From: JABDMD01 sp965203475
GTDB taxonomy: Bacteria > Pseudomonadota > Gammaproteobacteria > UBA4575
DNA: 64,000 nt
NCBI GenBank assembly: GCA_965203475.1
Contig: OZ241890.1
Location: forward strand, 1,116,001 to 1,180,000
Direction: 5' to 3'
Below, one piece after another: positions 7,449 through 16,761 of this stretch (position 1 is the stretch's first letter; the number at the start of each line of letters is the position of its first letter). The position numbers were made by a program, and so were the translations under genes. The notes under the pieces are model-generated. The model was not told where the DNA came from and ran no database searches. It saw nothing but the letters and a program-made list of their open reading frames with translations.

Positions 7449-7770
7449 CTAAAATCAAAGAATTTATTAGAAATTCTTATAGAAATTTATAAGTATTTCT
7501 CCGGTGTTCTACCTAAGAGATTCACTCACCATTACATCTATGCCCTTTAAATCTGACCATTTAATACAAATTTCATGTGATTTTTTGAAAATCTTTAAAA
7601 AATTTTACCCATAGGAATTTATTATGAATAATAGTTTGGCAAGGGGTTTTAATTATAATTAACTTAATTTAAACTGAAGTCATATCAAATAAAAAACTAA
7701 CAATAACAACTAAATATCACTTATTTCTAAAAAAATTTTCGTTGATCTATTAGACATTAGGAGGAGAGAA
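7449..7770. other. Intergenic region before cbtBA, no gene seen
   Basis: 322 bases, very AT-rich. I looked for the cobalamin riboswitch that often precedes cbtB and found no B12 box. A 12-codon reading frame with a ribosome-site-like AGGA lies at 7624-7662, but nothing supports its expression. GGAGGAG lies directly before cbtB. The promoter of cbtBA must be here, but I cannot pick one element with confidence. Confidence 0.4.
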
Positions 7771-7956
7771 ATGAGCACACTCAATAATATTGCTCAATCC
7801 CAAGCAAAAACCATTTCATGGTCGACACCGTTGGCTATTTCTATTGCAGTCATTTTAGGCGCAGGCTTATTAACACTAGTAGGCTTTGCTGGACCCGAAA
7901 TTTTGCACAATGCCGCACACGATATTCGACACGGGTTAGCTTTTCCTTGCCACTAA
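7771..7956 (+). CDS. cbtB: Cobalt transporter subunit CbtB
   Basis: A 61-residue membrane protein with one transmembrane helix (about 20-42) followed by a histidine-rich tail. His46, His50, His54 and the C-terminal His61 (HNAAHDIRHG...PCH) make a compact metal site. This is the standard CbtB layout. It has a strong GGAGGAG ribosome site and its stop codon is followed by the cbtA start one base later. CbtA/CbtB are implicated in cobalt uptake, usually from their link to cobalamin genes. Here the nearby cobalt enzyme is thiocyanate hydrolase. Confidence 0.93.
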   Translation: MSTLNNIAQSQAKTISWSTPLAISIAVILGAGLLTLVGFAGPEILHNAAHDIRHGLAFPCH

Positions 7957-7957
7957 G

Positions 7958-8665
7958 ATGAAATTATTTAACAAAATTTTAGTGACCGCACTATTTTCTG
8001 GTGTTCTAGCAGGTCTATTTTTAGCAGGTGTTCAACATTTTACTGTTATGCCAATGATTTTTGAGGCAGAAACCTATGAGACTTCTGGAGACGAGCATGG
8101 CGCGGGGGATGCGATGGAAGAAGAAGTATGGGCACCTGAAGATGGAAGTGAGAGAACATTTTATACTGTGTCAAATAGTGTAATTGTTGCGATCGGATTT
8201 GGACTGCTACTTGCAGCATGCTATGCAATTCGTGGAATTGTTACGTGGCGCCAAGGTATTTTATGGGGCCTGGCAGGATTTGCGACTTTTCATCTTGCAC
8301 CATCGTTTGGGTTACCACCAGAGCTTCCAGGTGATGCGGCTGCAGGATTAGGTGAGCGGCAAATGTGGTGGTTTCTGACTGTAATTGTAACGGCGATGGG
8401 ATTATGGATTATTGCTTTTCAGCCCAAAAAATATTTAAAACTCTTTGGAGTGATATTGATTGCATTACCGCATATTTTTGGCGCGCCGCACCCTGAAGTT
8501 CATGAAGGCTTGGCACCAGACGACTTAAGAATGAAATTTCAAATTACTACACTAATTACGAATGCAGTGTTTTGGGTCGTATTAGGTATTCTTAGTGCAT
8601 ATATGTTTAATCGCATTCACAATAAAAGCCTTGCTAACGAAGCAATCGATGCTGCAGTAAGTTAA
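7958..8665 (+). CDS. cbtA: Cobalt transporter subunit CbtA
   Basis: A 235-residue inner-membrane protein with about five or six spans. It starts with a span at 8-30 (VTALFSGVLAGLFLAGVQHF), then an acidic loop with His (DEHGAGDAMEEEVW) that could gather metal. Further helices contain the family segments FATFHLAPSFGLPPELPG and ALPHIFGAPHPEVH, whose histidines and prolines are conserved in CbtA. It is translationally coupled to cbtB. The pair presumably imports Co2+, supplying scnC and any B12 synthesis elsewhere. Confidence 0.93.
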   Translation: MKLFNKILVTALFSGVLAGLFLAGVQHFTVMPMIFEAETYETSGDEHGAGDAMEEEVWAPEDGSERTFYTVSNSVIVAIGFGLLLAACYAIRGIVTWRQGILWGLAGFATFHLAPSFGLPPELPGDAAAGLGERQMWWFLTVIVTAMGLWIIAFQPKKYLKLFGVILIALPHIFGAPHPEVHEGLAPDDLRMKFQITTLITNAVFWVVLGILSAYMFNRIHNKSLANEAIDAAVS

Positions 8666-8696
8666 GAAAATTTAACCAAATTTCAATTTTAATGAT

Positions 8697-8712
8697 GATC
8701 CTAAATAGGATC
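8697..8712. terminator. Short stem-loop between convergent cbtA and tonB
   Basis: GATCCTA, two bases, TAGGATC: a perfect 7-bp stem, 32 bases after the cbtA stop. It has no T-run on either side, so it may be a weak or Rho-dependent end, or a protein-binding dyad. It is the only structure I see in this 155-base gap between convergent genes. Confidence 0.3.
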
Positions 8713-8820
8713 ACAGCGTAAGCCCCATTGCCCACCACTTCTCAGCTTCTTGGCGATTTTATAGAACGACATATTGTACCCTTATTATTAAAATTCTGAT
8801 GTAAATGAAAATAAAAAAAT

Positions 8821-9507
8821 CTATTTTTTTAAAATAAAATGAACCGGTATCGTATATGTAAATTTCATACGATTCTTTCGCAATTCTTCTGGCACAGAGG
8901 GCAAGGGAGACGCTGACTTAATCATTTTTTGTACTGCACTATTTAATGCAGGATGTGCAGATGCTTGAATAATTTTGTGTGAAAGCAATCTGCCTTCAGC
9001 GTTAATTGTAAATTCTAAGGTTACAGTTCCTTGTTGATTTCGACGTCGGGCAATATGAGGATATTTTTTATGTCTCTCCAGCCATGCAAGAAGTTGAGAT
9101 TCGTAACTTCGTCTAAGCGATAAATTAAGCTCCACATTCTCATTTGTAGCCTGTGCAGAATTTGCATATTGAAGTGGCTCTACTGTTGGTTGATGTATTT
9201 CGACAGATTTTACGATTGGACTCGGCTTCGCTTCAAGTATTGGTTTCGGTTTAACAATTGGCTTTTCTTTTGGTTTAGGTTTAGGCAATGGTTCAACTCT
9301 TGGCTGAACGATGGGCGGTGGTTTTACGTAAGGCGGAAAAGTTATTTTTTTTAAGTTAACAACCAAACTTGTTGACTTAGTTTCTTTGCTCCCTGATTGC
9401 TGGTTTGATTTGTAGGCCAGGAAAAATGCCAAATGTACAACTAGAGCAAATAACAATGCATATAGCCAATGTCTTGATGTGATTTGAAAGGGTTCTTCTA
9501 TATTCAC
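8821..9507 (-). CDS. tonB: TonB energy-transducing protein
   Basis: 228 residues. A single N-terminal membrane anchor (residues 14-32, WLYALLFALVVHLAFFLAY) carries the His needed for coupling to ExbB/ExbD (V-V-H-L). It is followed by a Pro/Lys-rich periplasmic spacer (about 57-95) and a C-terminal TonB domain (about 135-228) with the YPHIARRRNQQGTVTLEF core. It starts at GTG 9507, ten bases after exbD. It is the last gene of the receptor-PepSY-exbB-exbD-exbD-tonB run. It transmits the proton-motive force to outer-membrane receptors, most likely those at 12656 and 41917. Confidence 0.94.
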   Translation of the reverse strand: MNIEEPFQITSRHWLYALLFALVVHLAFFLAYKSNQQSGSKETKSTSLVVNLKKITFPPYVKPPPIVQPRVEPLPKPKPKEKPIVKPKPILEAKPSPIVKSVEIHQPTVEPLQYANSAQATNENVELNLSLRRSYESQLLAWLERHKKYPHIARRRNQQGTVTLEFTINAEGRLLSHKIIQASAHPALNSAVQKMIKSASPLPSVPEELRKNRMKFTYTIPVHFILKK

Positions 9508-9517
9508 TTGTCAGCTT

Positions 9518-9928
9518 CTATTGCTTAGATCCAGGTGCCACTGTTAATAAATGAATAGATGATAGTTCAGTACCACTTAATAATTCCATAATATCGATTA
9601 GTCTTGTAGCTCTCATATTTGCATCGGCTTTTAATTGAAGTTGAATTAATGAGCCTTCTTCTAATTTTGTAGTGATTGTCTGAATCAATTCTTCTTCACT
9701 AATTATTGACTGATCAAGTGCTAAATCGCCTTCCTCATTCATTAATACTGTTAAATTTTTTCTATCTGCAGCATTATCATTTTCTGCTGATGGTACAATA
9801 ACTTCAAATAGATCTGGCTTGCTAAAAGCACCTGCCAACATGAAAAAAATTAACAATAAGAAAACAACATTTACAAGTGGCAAAATATTTTCAGAATATT
9901 TAGTTGTAGAAACTTGCTTGATTTGCAT
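9518..9928 (-). CDS. ExbD/TolR family protein with Asp-to-Asn change in the membrane helix
   Basis: 136 residues, with one N-terminal transmembrane helix and a periplasmic ExbD/TolR domain (about 50-130). The helix reads LPLVNVVFLLLIFFML: Asn20 (codon AAT) stands where ExbD has the proton-carrying Asp (PLIDVVF). The neighbouring ExbD at 9932 keeps the Asp. The gene is separated from that one by a single base and from tonB by ten, so both ExbDs are made together. Inference: it forms a mixed dimer with the normal ExbD inside the ExbB ring, with only one protonatable site. It may instead be a regulatory subunit. Confidence 0.88.
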   Translation of the reverse strand: MQIKQVSTTKYSENILPLVNVVFLLLIFFMLAGAFSKPDLFEVIVPSAENDNAADRKNLTVLMNEEGDLALDQSIISEEELIQTITTKLEEGSLIQLQLKADANMRATRLIDIMELLSGTELSSIHLLTVAPGSKQ

Positions 9929-9931
9929 ACT

Positions 9932-10330
9932 TTATGAATCTATTTTTGCCAGAGATACATTCACATCAGCAAATTCATTAATTTGATCTAGCACTGATAC
10001 TAAGGACTGTAATGAAACTTCTTCGAGCGGCTGTATGATAATGGGGTGGTTGATGTTAATTCGGCATCGCTCTCTTACAACCGAAACAATTTCAGATATC
10101 TCCATTTCTTTGCCATTGAGCGCAAAAGTTTCGTTAGTGATCAATTTAATTGTGCTCGTGCTACGACTATCAATTCGCATTGTATCTACTTTACCAACAC
10201 CTAAGTCTATAAATTGCCACTCAGCAAAACTTGATGCGAGCATGAAAAATATCAGCAAAATAAACACCACATCAATTAATGGAGTTAAACTCACTAATGT
10301 ATGTTTTCTTTGTGAATTCTTCAGCTGCAT
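9932..10330 (-). CDS. exbD: ExbD biopolymer transport protein
   Basis: 132 residues. The membrane helix has the intact motif LTPLIDVVFILLIFFML with Asp20, essential for proton use, followed by the periplasmic domain. It is co-transcribed after exbB (13-base gap) and before the second, Asn-bearing ExbD. Together with ExbB it converts the proton gradient into movement of TonB. Confidence 0.93.
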   Translation of the reverse strand: MQLKNSQRKHTLVSLTPLIDVVFILLIFFMLASSFAEWQFIDLGVGKVDTMRIDSRSTSTIKLITNETFALNGKEMEISEIVSVVRERCRININHPIIIQPLEEVSLQSLVSVLDQINEFADVNVSLAKIDS

Positions 10331-10343
10331 AAAATCTTCTTAG

Positions 10344-11168
10344 TTATTTTATTAATGATCGAACTTTATCATCTGGTTGTGAAATTGATTTGACAGTTTG
10401 AAGATTAGAATCAGCACTAACTTCATTTTTATTTATTGCATGCAGGGTAAAAACTTGTGTCATTGCATCTTCCAAGGCTAATTGAAATTTAGCTATTCTT
10501 TGCTCAAACAAGCTCAATATAAAAATTGCAGGAATTGCAACACTCAATCCCATTGCTGTCGTTAATAATGCTTCCCAAATTCCTCCAGATAAAATCGCGG
10601 GATCTACTGCCGTACCTGCAGCTTCTAATCGTTTAAATGCTTCAATCATTCCAAAAACAGTGCCAAGTAGTCCCAGCAATGGACTAAGGGCTGCAATTAT
10701 TTCTATTGGTTTCAAATAGGAGCGTACTGCAGCTAGGTGAATCGCTGCAACACGTAAAACCTCTTCACGTGCAATATCAATATCACAATGTTTATGCCGA
10801 ATTGTATGCATTGCAGTTTCTAACACACGTGCAATAGGGTTTCTTGATGCTTTTAATATAGTAATTGCTGATTCGTATTGACGTTCTCGCCATTGCTCAA
10901 GCGCCAAGTTGATAAATTTTCGCTCGCTCAATTGAATCCAATAAAATTGCCATGCCTTCATCAAAACAATTGCTAATATGACCACGGAAAGAACCAGCAA
11001 AATAACAACTACCGGTCCTCCTGCATCTATAAAAGAAAACAATTGATCAATCGACCAATTATTATCAGGCACAACAGATGCTAATTCTTGATCAGTAGTG
11101 TCAAGAGATTGAACAATTTCATTTTCTTCAATAGTTGAATCTAAATTTTCTACACTGTTTTTACTCAT
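10344..11168 (-). CDS. exbB: ExbB/TolQ/MotA-family proton channel protein
   Basis: 274 residues. An acidic, poorly conserved N-terminus is followed by three membrane spans (about 52-72, 160-180 and 205-225) and the MotA/TolQ/ExbB signature around LSPLLGLLGTVFGMIEAF, with the third span GIWEALLTTAMGLSVAIPA holding the conserved Thr residues. It lies between the PepSY gene and two exbD genes. It forms the pentameric ring that holds ExbD and drives TonB for the receptor encoded upstream. Confidence 0.93.
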   Translation of the reverse strand: MSKNSVENLDSTIEENEIVQSLDTTDQELASVVPDNNWSIDQLFSFIDAGGPVVVILLVLSVVILAIVLMKAWQFYWIQLSERKFINLALEQWRERQYESAITILKASRNPIARVLETAMHTIRHKHCDIDIAREEVLRVAAIHLAAVRSYLKPIEIIAALSPLLGLLGTVFGMIEAFKRLEAAGTAVDPAILSGGIWEALLTTAMGLSVAIPAIFILSLFEQRIAKFQLALEDAMTQVFTLHAINKNEVSADSNLQTVKSISQPDDKVRSLIK

Positions 11169-11216
11169 CGTTATCTGCTTTTTATTAGTGTTACATTTCT
11201 AGATTAGGTCATTCAG

Positions 11217-12647
11217 TTATCGTAACAGCCTACGAACCCCGAGTATTACTCCAGTCGTGCTGAATAAAAAACCCAAACCAAGAAAAGTTAAAATTACGCA
11301 ATACCATAAGGTCGGTCGCGAAATAAGACTAGGAAAGTCAAAGCTATGAAGACCATTGAAAAGCCATCTATATAACCTACGACCCGAATCCATTACTGAA
11401 ATAATTTCACCGGAATATTTATCTATATGAATCCAAGTTTTTTCATTATTGTCTAAAACAACACGTAGAGTACTCGAAGGCATACTACTTTCACGCAAAT
11501 TCGCATATACATCATTATTTGAAATATTTTCAACTTCTATAATTTCAGCATTCGGCCAGGCAGATTGAATTGCTTTTTGAATTAATGCTCTAGACAATCC
11601 ATTTTCTTGCAATTGCCATATTTTATTAGAATCTCGCAGCCAAGTCTGAAATCCTTTTTTAGAAGACTTACTAAATAAATACGGCAGTCCGGCTATTACA
11701 CGAAGTTCAATTTCATTTATATGCGGGAATATTACTGCCTCTAAACTTTTCAATGGTTGTAAATTTAACTCTAACGCACCACCATTGTAAGCTTGTAATT
11801 GTGAGATTGTAGGATCTGGTTTTGAGAATATTCTTCCATGATCCATAGATAGCCATCCACTAAATATCCAGCTTAAAACAATTAATCCAGCTAGGAGCCC
11901 ACCTACATGGTGCCAATACAACCACCCGCTATATTCTGACAAGCCACTTTTTGCTCGAATGGCTTTAATTACCCCTAATGTAATCCCTGTAAATGCACTG
12001 ACAATTCCCACTAACGCTAACCACCAGACGATTTGATCCCATAGAATCCAATTTTTTCGAATTACTGTGGGATAGATCCAATGAACAACTGACCCAATAT
12101 AGTTCCAAGCACGTTGATTTTGATTTGTTTGCTGTAAAACTTGTCCATTGCGGCTAGATACATAAATGTGTGTATTCAGTTCATCACTATAGTCAACACG
12201 ATAAAATGGTCGATACGGGTCAAAACGATTACTAACGATCCATTGATCGTATTCAATGCCAACATTAATTGATTCAACGGGTTTGTCTGGATAAAAGTAA
12301 TTTGCTATCTCATGAATTTGATCTTGTTTAAAATTGGGCGTATCACCTGTGATCGCATTAACTACAGTAATTCTGTCATTAGCATCACTTTTCCACCAAT
12401 AATATGGCTCCCCAAGTTTACTAATCAGCGTGGCTTTAGATGGGTTTTCTTCTTGAAAAGACTTTAGTTTAGATATCGATAATATATCTTCTGAATATTG
12501 AATTACTTCACTACGCTTAAGTCTTTCGACCTCACTTAGTGAGGGGTACGGTTTGAATATCATAACCATACCACTCAAAAACCACGCAGAAAAAAACAAA
12601 CACAACCCTACCCCAATCCATCGATGAATGAATACAAGATAGTGCAT
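11217..12647 (-). CDS. PepSY-associated transmembrane protein
   Basis: 476 residues. An N-terminal span (6-28, HRWIGVGLCLFFSAWFLSGMVM) begins with the H-R-W-x-G motif of PepSY_TM proteins. A periplasmic part, two spans around 205-270 with WHHVGGLLAGLIVLSWIFSGW, a second periplasmic PepSY-like region and a final span (about 447-470) follow. Such proteins sit with siderophore receptors, and some act as reductases that release iron from siderophores at the inner membrane. It follows the receptor by 8 bases, so it is in the same operon. The ligand and the electron donor are unknown. Confidence 0.85.
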   Translation of the reverse strand: MHYLVFIHRWIGVGLCLFFSAWFLSGMVMIFKPYPSLSEVERLKRSEVIQYSEDILSISKLKSFQEENPSKATLISKLGEPYYWWKSDANDRITVVNAITGDTPNFKQDQIHEIANYFYPDKPVESINVGIEYDQWIVSNRFDPYRPFYRVDYSDELNTHIYVSSRNGQVLQQTNQNQRAWNYIGSVVHWIYPTVIRKNWILWDQIVWWLALVGIVSAFTGITLGVIKAIRAKSGLSEYSGWLYWHHVGGLLAGLIVLSWIFSGWLSMDHGRIFSKPDPTISQLQAYNGGALELNLQPLKSLEAVIFPHINEIELRVIAGLPYLFSKSSKKGFQTWLRDSNKIWQLQENGLSRALIQKAIQSAWPNAEIIEVENISNNDVYANLRESSMPSSTLRVVLDNNEKTWIHIDKYSGEIISVMDSGRRLYRWLFNGLHSFDFPSLISRPTLWYCVILTFLGLGFLFSTTGVILGVRRLLR

Positions 12648-12655
12648 TTTGCATA

Positions 12656-14950
12656 TTAGTAACGTATCACAATATTTAACTCATAACTTCTTGGCTCGCC
12701 CAACAACACTTGATTGGCAAATGGAAAACCAGGATCAGTCTGTTGAAAATAGAATACATCAGCCCAAGCAACATAATCTTCATCTGTTACATTACGCGCA
12801 CGTGCTGTGATATCTAAATTATTTCGGAATCTATAAGTTGCAGTCAGATCTAGCAATGAATAATCTTCCAAAGTTGTAGTATTATCATTTGTGCCTTCGC
12901 GATCATCAACAAAGCGATACCATGCGCCAAATTCTAATGGAACCGCTGGGAAGGGCCGAACATTGACCCAAGCATTTGCCGTCCAATCTGGGACATTGGG
13001 TGGTGTGTTTCCGTCAAATTCTTCAAATTCATTAGAGCCTTCAAATTCGGCATCTACATAGGCAACATTTGCAGCCACATCTAGGAAAGAAAATGGCAAA
13101 TAATTGATTGCAGCTTCAAATCCTTTGGAATTTCTGCCACCCACATTCGTTGCAGTATCAAAACCAGTGAGTTCAGAAACATCGTCTCGCTCAATGTCAA
13201 AATATGCAAATGTGAAATTTAAAGTGTTATAAAAATTCGATACTTTTAATCCGACTTCCCACTGCTCAGCATCAGTGAGATCAAAATCTTCTCCATCATT
13301 CACAAGAAAAATATTAGAATTCGCTGGGTCTTGTGCATCACTGTATTGCGCATAAACATTTATATTAGGAGTTATAGAAAATACACCACCAATTCGCCAA
13401 CCCACTGAATCAAAGTCGCGTGTAAATCCACTTCCCTCATCGACTCCGACAGCTCCCGGGCGTAAATCAAAATTATCACGCCGTAAATGCATATTTTCGT
13501 AACGTGCACCCGCGACCAAATTGAGTCTATCCGTTACTTGTAATGCATCTTCAAAAAACACCCCCCAAGTATCGATATCCGTAGGACTGACTCCTCTTGG
13601 TTCAACAGGCCCATAGACACCTTGGACTGGATTAAATAGATCAACCGAGTCACCTGGTACTGCAGAAAAGCGAAAACCACGGGTACGTCTAAAATCCAGA
13701 TCCTGATAATCAAACCCTACTACGACCTGATTACCTAAGCCAAATAACTGGTGATCAGTGGTGATATCTAGCTTGGTGCCCCACATTCTCTGGTCATGTT
13801 GAACAAAGAAGAATCCATTCGTTCGGTCAATCAAGTCAGTCACATCATTATAAATATAACCTTCGGCGTTAGCCCAATCGCGCTCCGCATCAAAATAGTA
13901 CAACGTGTTTCTTACACGAACATTACTTAGCGGCGCCCATTCCAAATCTGTGCGTAACAATAATTGTTCTGACTCAGCTTCATAATCTGTCACATTATAG
14001 TTTTCATCACGAGTACGGTCATCTATGACTTCACCAGTAGAAGTTTCTATGATGCCACTAATTCGATCTGTGCCTACATCTGCAGGCACTAAAGGCGTCC
14101 CCCAATAATTTTCTAACTCATCTTCTAAGTAGTCTGCACTAAATCGAACCGAAAGGTTATCTTTAAGTCTCCACAAAAAACTGCCATTCAAATTCGTAGA
14201 TTCTGGGTCCATATCATCGACAAAGCCATCAGCCCCATTTTGGCTGATGTCAAACTGATACCAAAGAGAATCTGAAACTGGCCCTGCACTACCACCACAC
14301 AACTGGTAAGTATCCCACCGGCCATAGGATAATTGCGCAGTATGATTAAAATTCTCTGTTTCACGTGCCTTTTTAGTTACTGAATTTATAGCACCTGCGA
14401 CTGTACCTTGTCCGTGTAAACCAGATGCTGGACCTCGGATTACTTCAAGACGATCCAAATTACATGCGTTCTGTGGTCGACTCACCATATTTGCAGGGCC
14501 TAACCAAATCCCATCTCGTAATAGCGTAATTTGGCTTCTCGTAAATCCACGCAGAGAAAAACTTGAAGGTGCCGCAGGAGAGTTACCAACCGTCACACCA
14601 GGGAGGGTAATTAAAGCATCGCCTATACTTTGCGCACCTATTCGTTCTAGGTTTGTCCGATCAATTATTTCAACAGTGGCGGGTGTTTCAAATGGGGTTA
14701 AACCTAATCGACTACCAGTTTCACTTGGTGTTGATAGATTCAATTCTCCTGGTTGGTTAAATTCTAAAATTTCAGTACTTTCAACAGTCATGTCATCGAG
14801 CTTGCCACTCTCCTCGGCAGCACTAGCTGAAATAAAAATAAGACTAGCGGCAATAAAGATTAATGAATGTAAAAATGTGTGTTTCGCATTTATGTACGAA
14901 ATGTTAGTGATACGGTAATAGTTATTTTCAACAAATTGTAGCTCTTCCAC
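12656..14950 (-). CDS. TonB-dependent outer-membrane receptor, siderophore type
   Basis: About 764 residues: signal sequence (hydrophobic stretch HSLIFIAASLIFISASAAEE), a plug domain (about 80-200, with TPATVEIIDRTNLERIG, then LPGVTVGN and SFSLRGF), and a C-terminal 22-strand barrel ending in the aromatic motif (RSYELNIVIRY). The layout is that of FhuE/FoxA-like siderophore receptors. I chose GTG 14950 because GGAGGA lies exactly seven bases before it. The ATG at 14965 overlaps that ribosome site and has only a one-base spacer to AAGGA. It heads the operon with PepSY, exbB, two exbD and tonB. The substrate may be a ferric siderophore; a cobalt or B12 complex cannot be excluded given cbtAB nearby. 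Confidence 0.9.
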   Translation of the reverse strand: MEELQFVENNYYRITNISYINAKHTFLHSLIFIAASLIFISASAAEESGKLDDMTVESTEILEFNQPGELNLSTPSETGSRLGLTPFETPATVEIIDRTNLERIGAQSIGDALITLPGVTVGNSPAAPSSFSLRGFTRSQITLLRDGIWLGPANMVSRPQNACNLDRLEVIRGPASGLHGQGTVAGAINSVTKKARETENFNHTAQLSYGRWDTYQLCGGSAGPVSDSLWYQFDISQNGADGFVDDMDPESTNLNGSFLWRLKDNLSVRFSADYLEDELENYWGTPLVPADVGTDRISGIIETSTGEVIDDRTRDENYNVTDYEAESEQLLLRTDLEWAPLSNVRVRNTLYYFDAERDWANAEGYIYNDVTDLIDRTNGFFFVQHDQRMWGTKLDITTDHQLFGLGNQVVVGFDYQDLDFRRTRGFRFSAVPGDSVDLFNPVQGVYGPVEPRGVSPTDIDTWGVFFEDALQVTDRLNLVAGARYENMHLRRDNFDLRPGAVGVDEGSGFTRDFDSVGWRIGGVFSITPNINVYAQYSDAQDPANSNIFLVNDGEDFDLTDAEQWEVGLKVSNFYNTLNFTFAYFDIERDDVSELTGFDTATNVGGRNSKGFEAAINYLPFSFLDVAANVAYVDAEFEGSNEFEEFDGNTPPNVPDWTANAWVNVRPFPAVPLEFGAWYRFVDDREGTNDNTTTLEDYSLLDLTATYRFRNNLDITARARNVTDEDYVAWADVFYFQQTDPGFPFANQVLLGEPRSYELNIVIRY

Positions 14951-15513
14951 GCGACATTCCTCCATGTCCTTATCTTGTTATTATTATGTAAAGCTATAGT
15001 TATATACTATGGGAAACTAAAAAAACAATAGTTTTCTCTTATAGCTTATCCGCGTATATATATAGATATAACCTATAGAAAATATAAAAAAAATTACCTT
15101 ATATAATCCTCAAGCTTGTAATTTCTGAAAATCTCAGAAATTTATGGGTCGGATTGGGATTAATTACTCAGCTCCTATAGGATTAACGTTTGTGTTTCTT
15201 CCCTGTTTATAGGAAATCCTAATAGTTATAAATTTTGAAAATATAAGTAATGGCTATGAATTAAATTTTTTGTGAATTTCTTGTTTATTTATTTTCAACT
15301 GAAATTATCGATTTTTACACCTTCGGTCGTTAGCTGAGATGTAGGGTGCAATGGTGCTTATAAAGATTTAACTGCAGCCGAAAATATCAAGGTGCAAAAT
15401 TGCGACAACAATTTGTACTTTTCAATTCAATTACTTTGAATCAAGAACATAGCTAAAGGATCAAGTAGCAACCGCCAAAATTTAGTTAAATTTTTAATTT
15501 GGAGGAAATAAAA
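14951..15513. promoter_or_regulatory. Divergent intergenic region between receptor operon and porin
   Basis: 563 very AT-rich bases holding the promoters of the receptor operon (minus) and the porin gene (plus). It contains several dyads. A long-loop inverted repeat AAGCTATA (14991-14998) pairs with TATAGCTT (15040-15047), with inner complementary GAAACT and AGTTTTC. A hairpin AATTTCTGA/TCAGAAATT lies at about 15119-15141. The palindrome TCCTATAGGA is near 15174. No clear Fur box and no riboswitch of a family I know could be found. Confidence 0.4.
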
Positions 15514-16626
15514 TTGAGGATAAAAATAAATTTATTCTTGATACTACTTTTATTAGCTTATAACAATGCATTAGCATATGATATTAATGATAAATTTTCT
15601 GTTGAGGGCACATTAACGGCCGTCGGACAACACGCTGCAATCGATGATGTATTTGATGAAGATGGTAATGAAGTTTCTGATACAACAAGAGCTACTGTGG
15701 TATTGGATATTGGAGTAAATTTTCATCCCACCGAAAATGATGAATTCCAGATTATATATAGCTTTGCCGAAGGAGAAGCACTAAATGGACTTGAAGCATT
15801 TAGTCTAGCGCCATTTGCTGATGACTTGGAAGAAGACCTAAGTGATATCAATGGTAGTGAACGATATAACCTGTTAGAAGCTTGGTATAAGCATACTTTT
15901 AGTTTTAGTGAAACTACATCACTCGGTATCACGGGAGGAATTATCGGTGCAACTGGGTATATAGATGATAACGAGTATGCAAATGATGAAGTATCACAGT
16001 TTATGAATGATATTTTTGTAAACAATACTCTCGCCAATCTTCCAGATTATGATGTAGGTGCTGCAATAGAATTTGCAAGTAGAATATGGTCCGTTAATGC
16101 TGTGGTCATGGAATCTGAGAATGATGATGGAAATGATTTTTACTATTACGCCCTACAAATAGGCCATCACATAACAACCAGATTTGGGGAAGGGAATTAT
16201 CGAATTTATGCATTTACTACCGACGATAAATTTGTTGACGTAGATGGGACCGATGAAGAAAACTTAGTGGGTTTTGGGCTATCGATTGATCAGAAAATTA
16301 GTGAGTCAGTAGGGTTATTTGCAAGACTTGGTTTTCAAGATGATGATGTTCCTGTAGAGCACGATGAAATGATATCCTTTGGCGCATCAATTAGTGGAAG
16401 TTCCTGGAACCGAGTTGATGATACGCTTGGAGTTGGTATAGCGTTTTTAGACGGTGCCAGTGATTCTGAAATTAACGATACAACAGCCTTTGAAGCATAC
16501 TATCAATATATTTTTTCAGAATATGTTGATATCGCTATTGATTTTCAATACATTGAAGATAGTTTAAGTGGTGCTGATGACCCAGAAGGCTTCTTAACAG
16601 GTTTGCGGCTAAACTTAAATTTTTGA
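15514..16626 (+). CDS. Outer-membrane porin, OprB (carbohydrate-selective) like
   Basis: About 370 residues. A signal peptide (LRIKINLFLILLLLAYNN, cleavage after ALA near residue 21) is followed by a beta-barrel-like sequence of alternating polar and aromatic residues. The regions GFGLSIDQKISESVGLFARL and SWNRVDDTLGVGIAFLDG resemble the C-terminal half of OprB porins, and the protein ends with Phe (LRLNLNF), as outer-membrane proteins do. It starts at TTG 15514, with GGAGGA seven bases upstream. It is rich in Asp/Glu. Transport of sugars is typical for the family, but this remote member may carry another solute. Confidence 0.78.
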   Translation: MRIKINLFLILLLLAYNNALAYDINDKFSVEGTLTAVGQHAAIDDVFDEDGNEVSDTTRATVVLDIGVNFHPTENDEFQIIYSFAEGEALNGLEAFSLAPFADDLEEDLSDINGSERYNLLEAWYKHTFSFSETTSLGITGGIIGATGYIDDNEYANDEVSQFMNDIFVNNTLANLPDYDVGAAIEFASRIWSVNAVVMESENDDGNDFYYYALQIGHHITTRFGEGNYRIYAFTTDDKFVDVDGTDEENLVGFGLSIDQKISESVGLFARLGFQDDDVPVEHDEMISFGASISGSSWNRVDDTLGVGIAFLDGASDSEINDTTAFEAYYQYIFSEYVDIAIDFQYIEDSLSGADDPEGFLTGLRLNLNF

Positions 16627-16761
16627 TATTAATCTATTAAATTTTTAATATTGATCTAATAAAAAATATCTATACCATTTCTTTGAGAAATCTATAAAAT
16701 TTGGACTAGAGAACAATAAATCAGAAATCTAAACACTAAAGCTAAATATTTGGTGAATATA

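Noticed and set aside
7635..7651. TTGGCA-type -24 element before cbtB
   Set aside because: The -12 position lacks GC (TA instead), so the sigma-54 pattern fails.
7624..7662. 12-codon leader peptide with AGGA upstream of cbtB
   Set aside because: Short frames with chance ribosome sites are common in AT-rich DNA; there is no regulatory codon run and no attenuator hairpin.
7449..7770. Cobalamin riboswitch before cbtB
   Set aside because: The family association made it likely, but I found no B12-box sequence or convincing arms in this leader.
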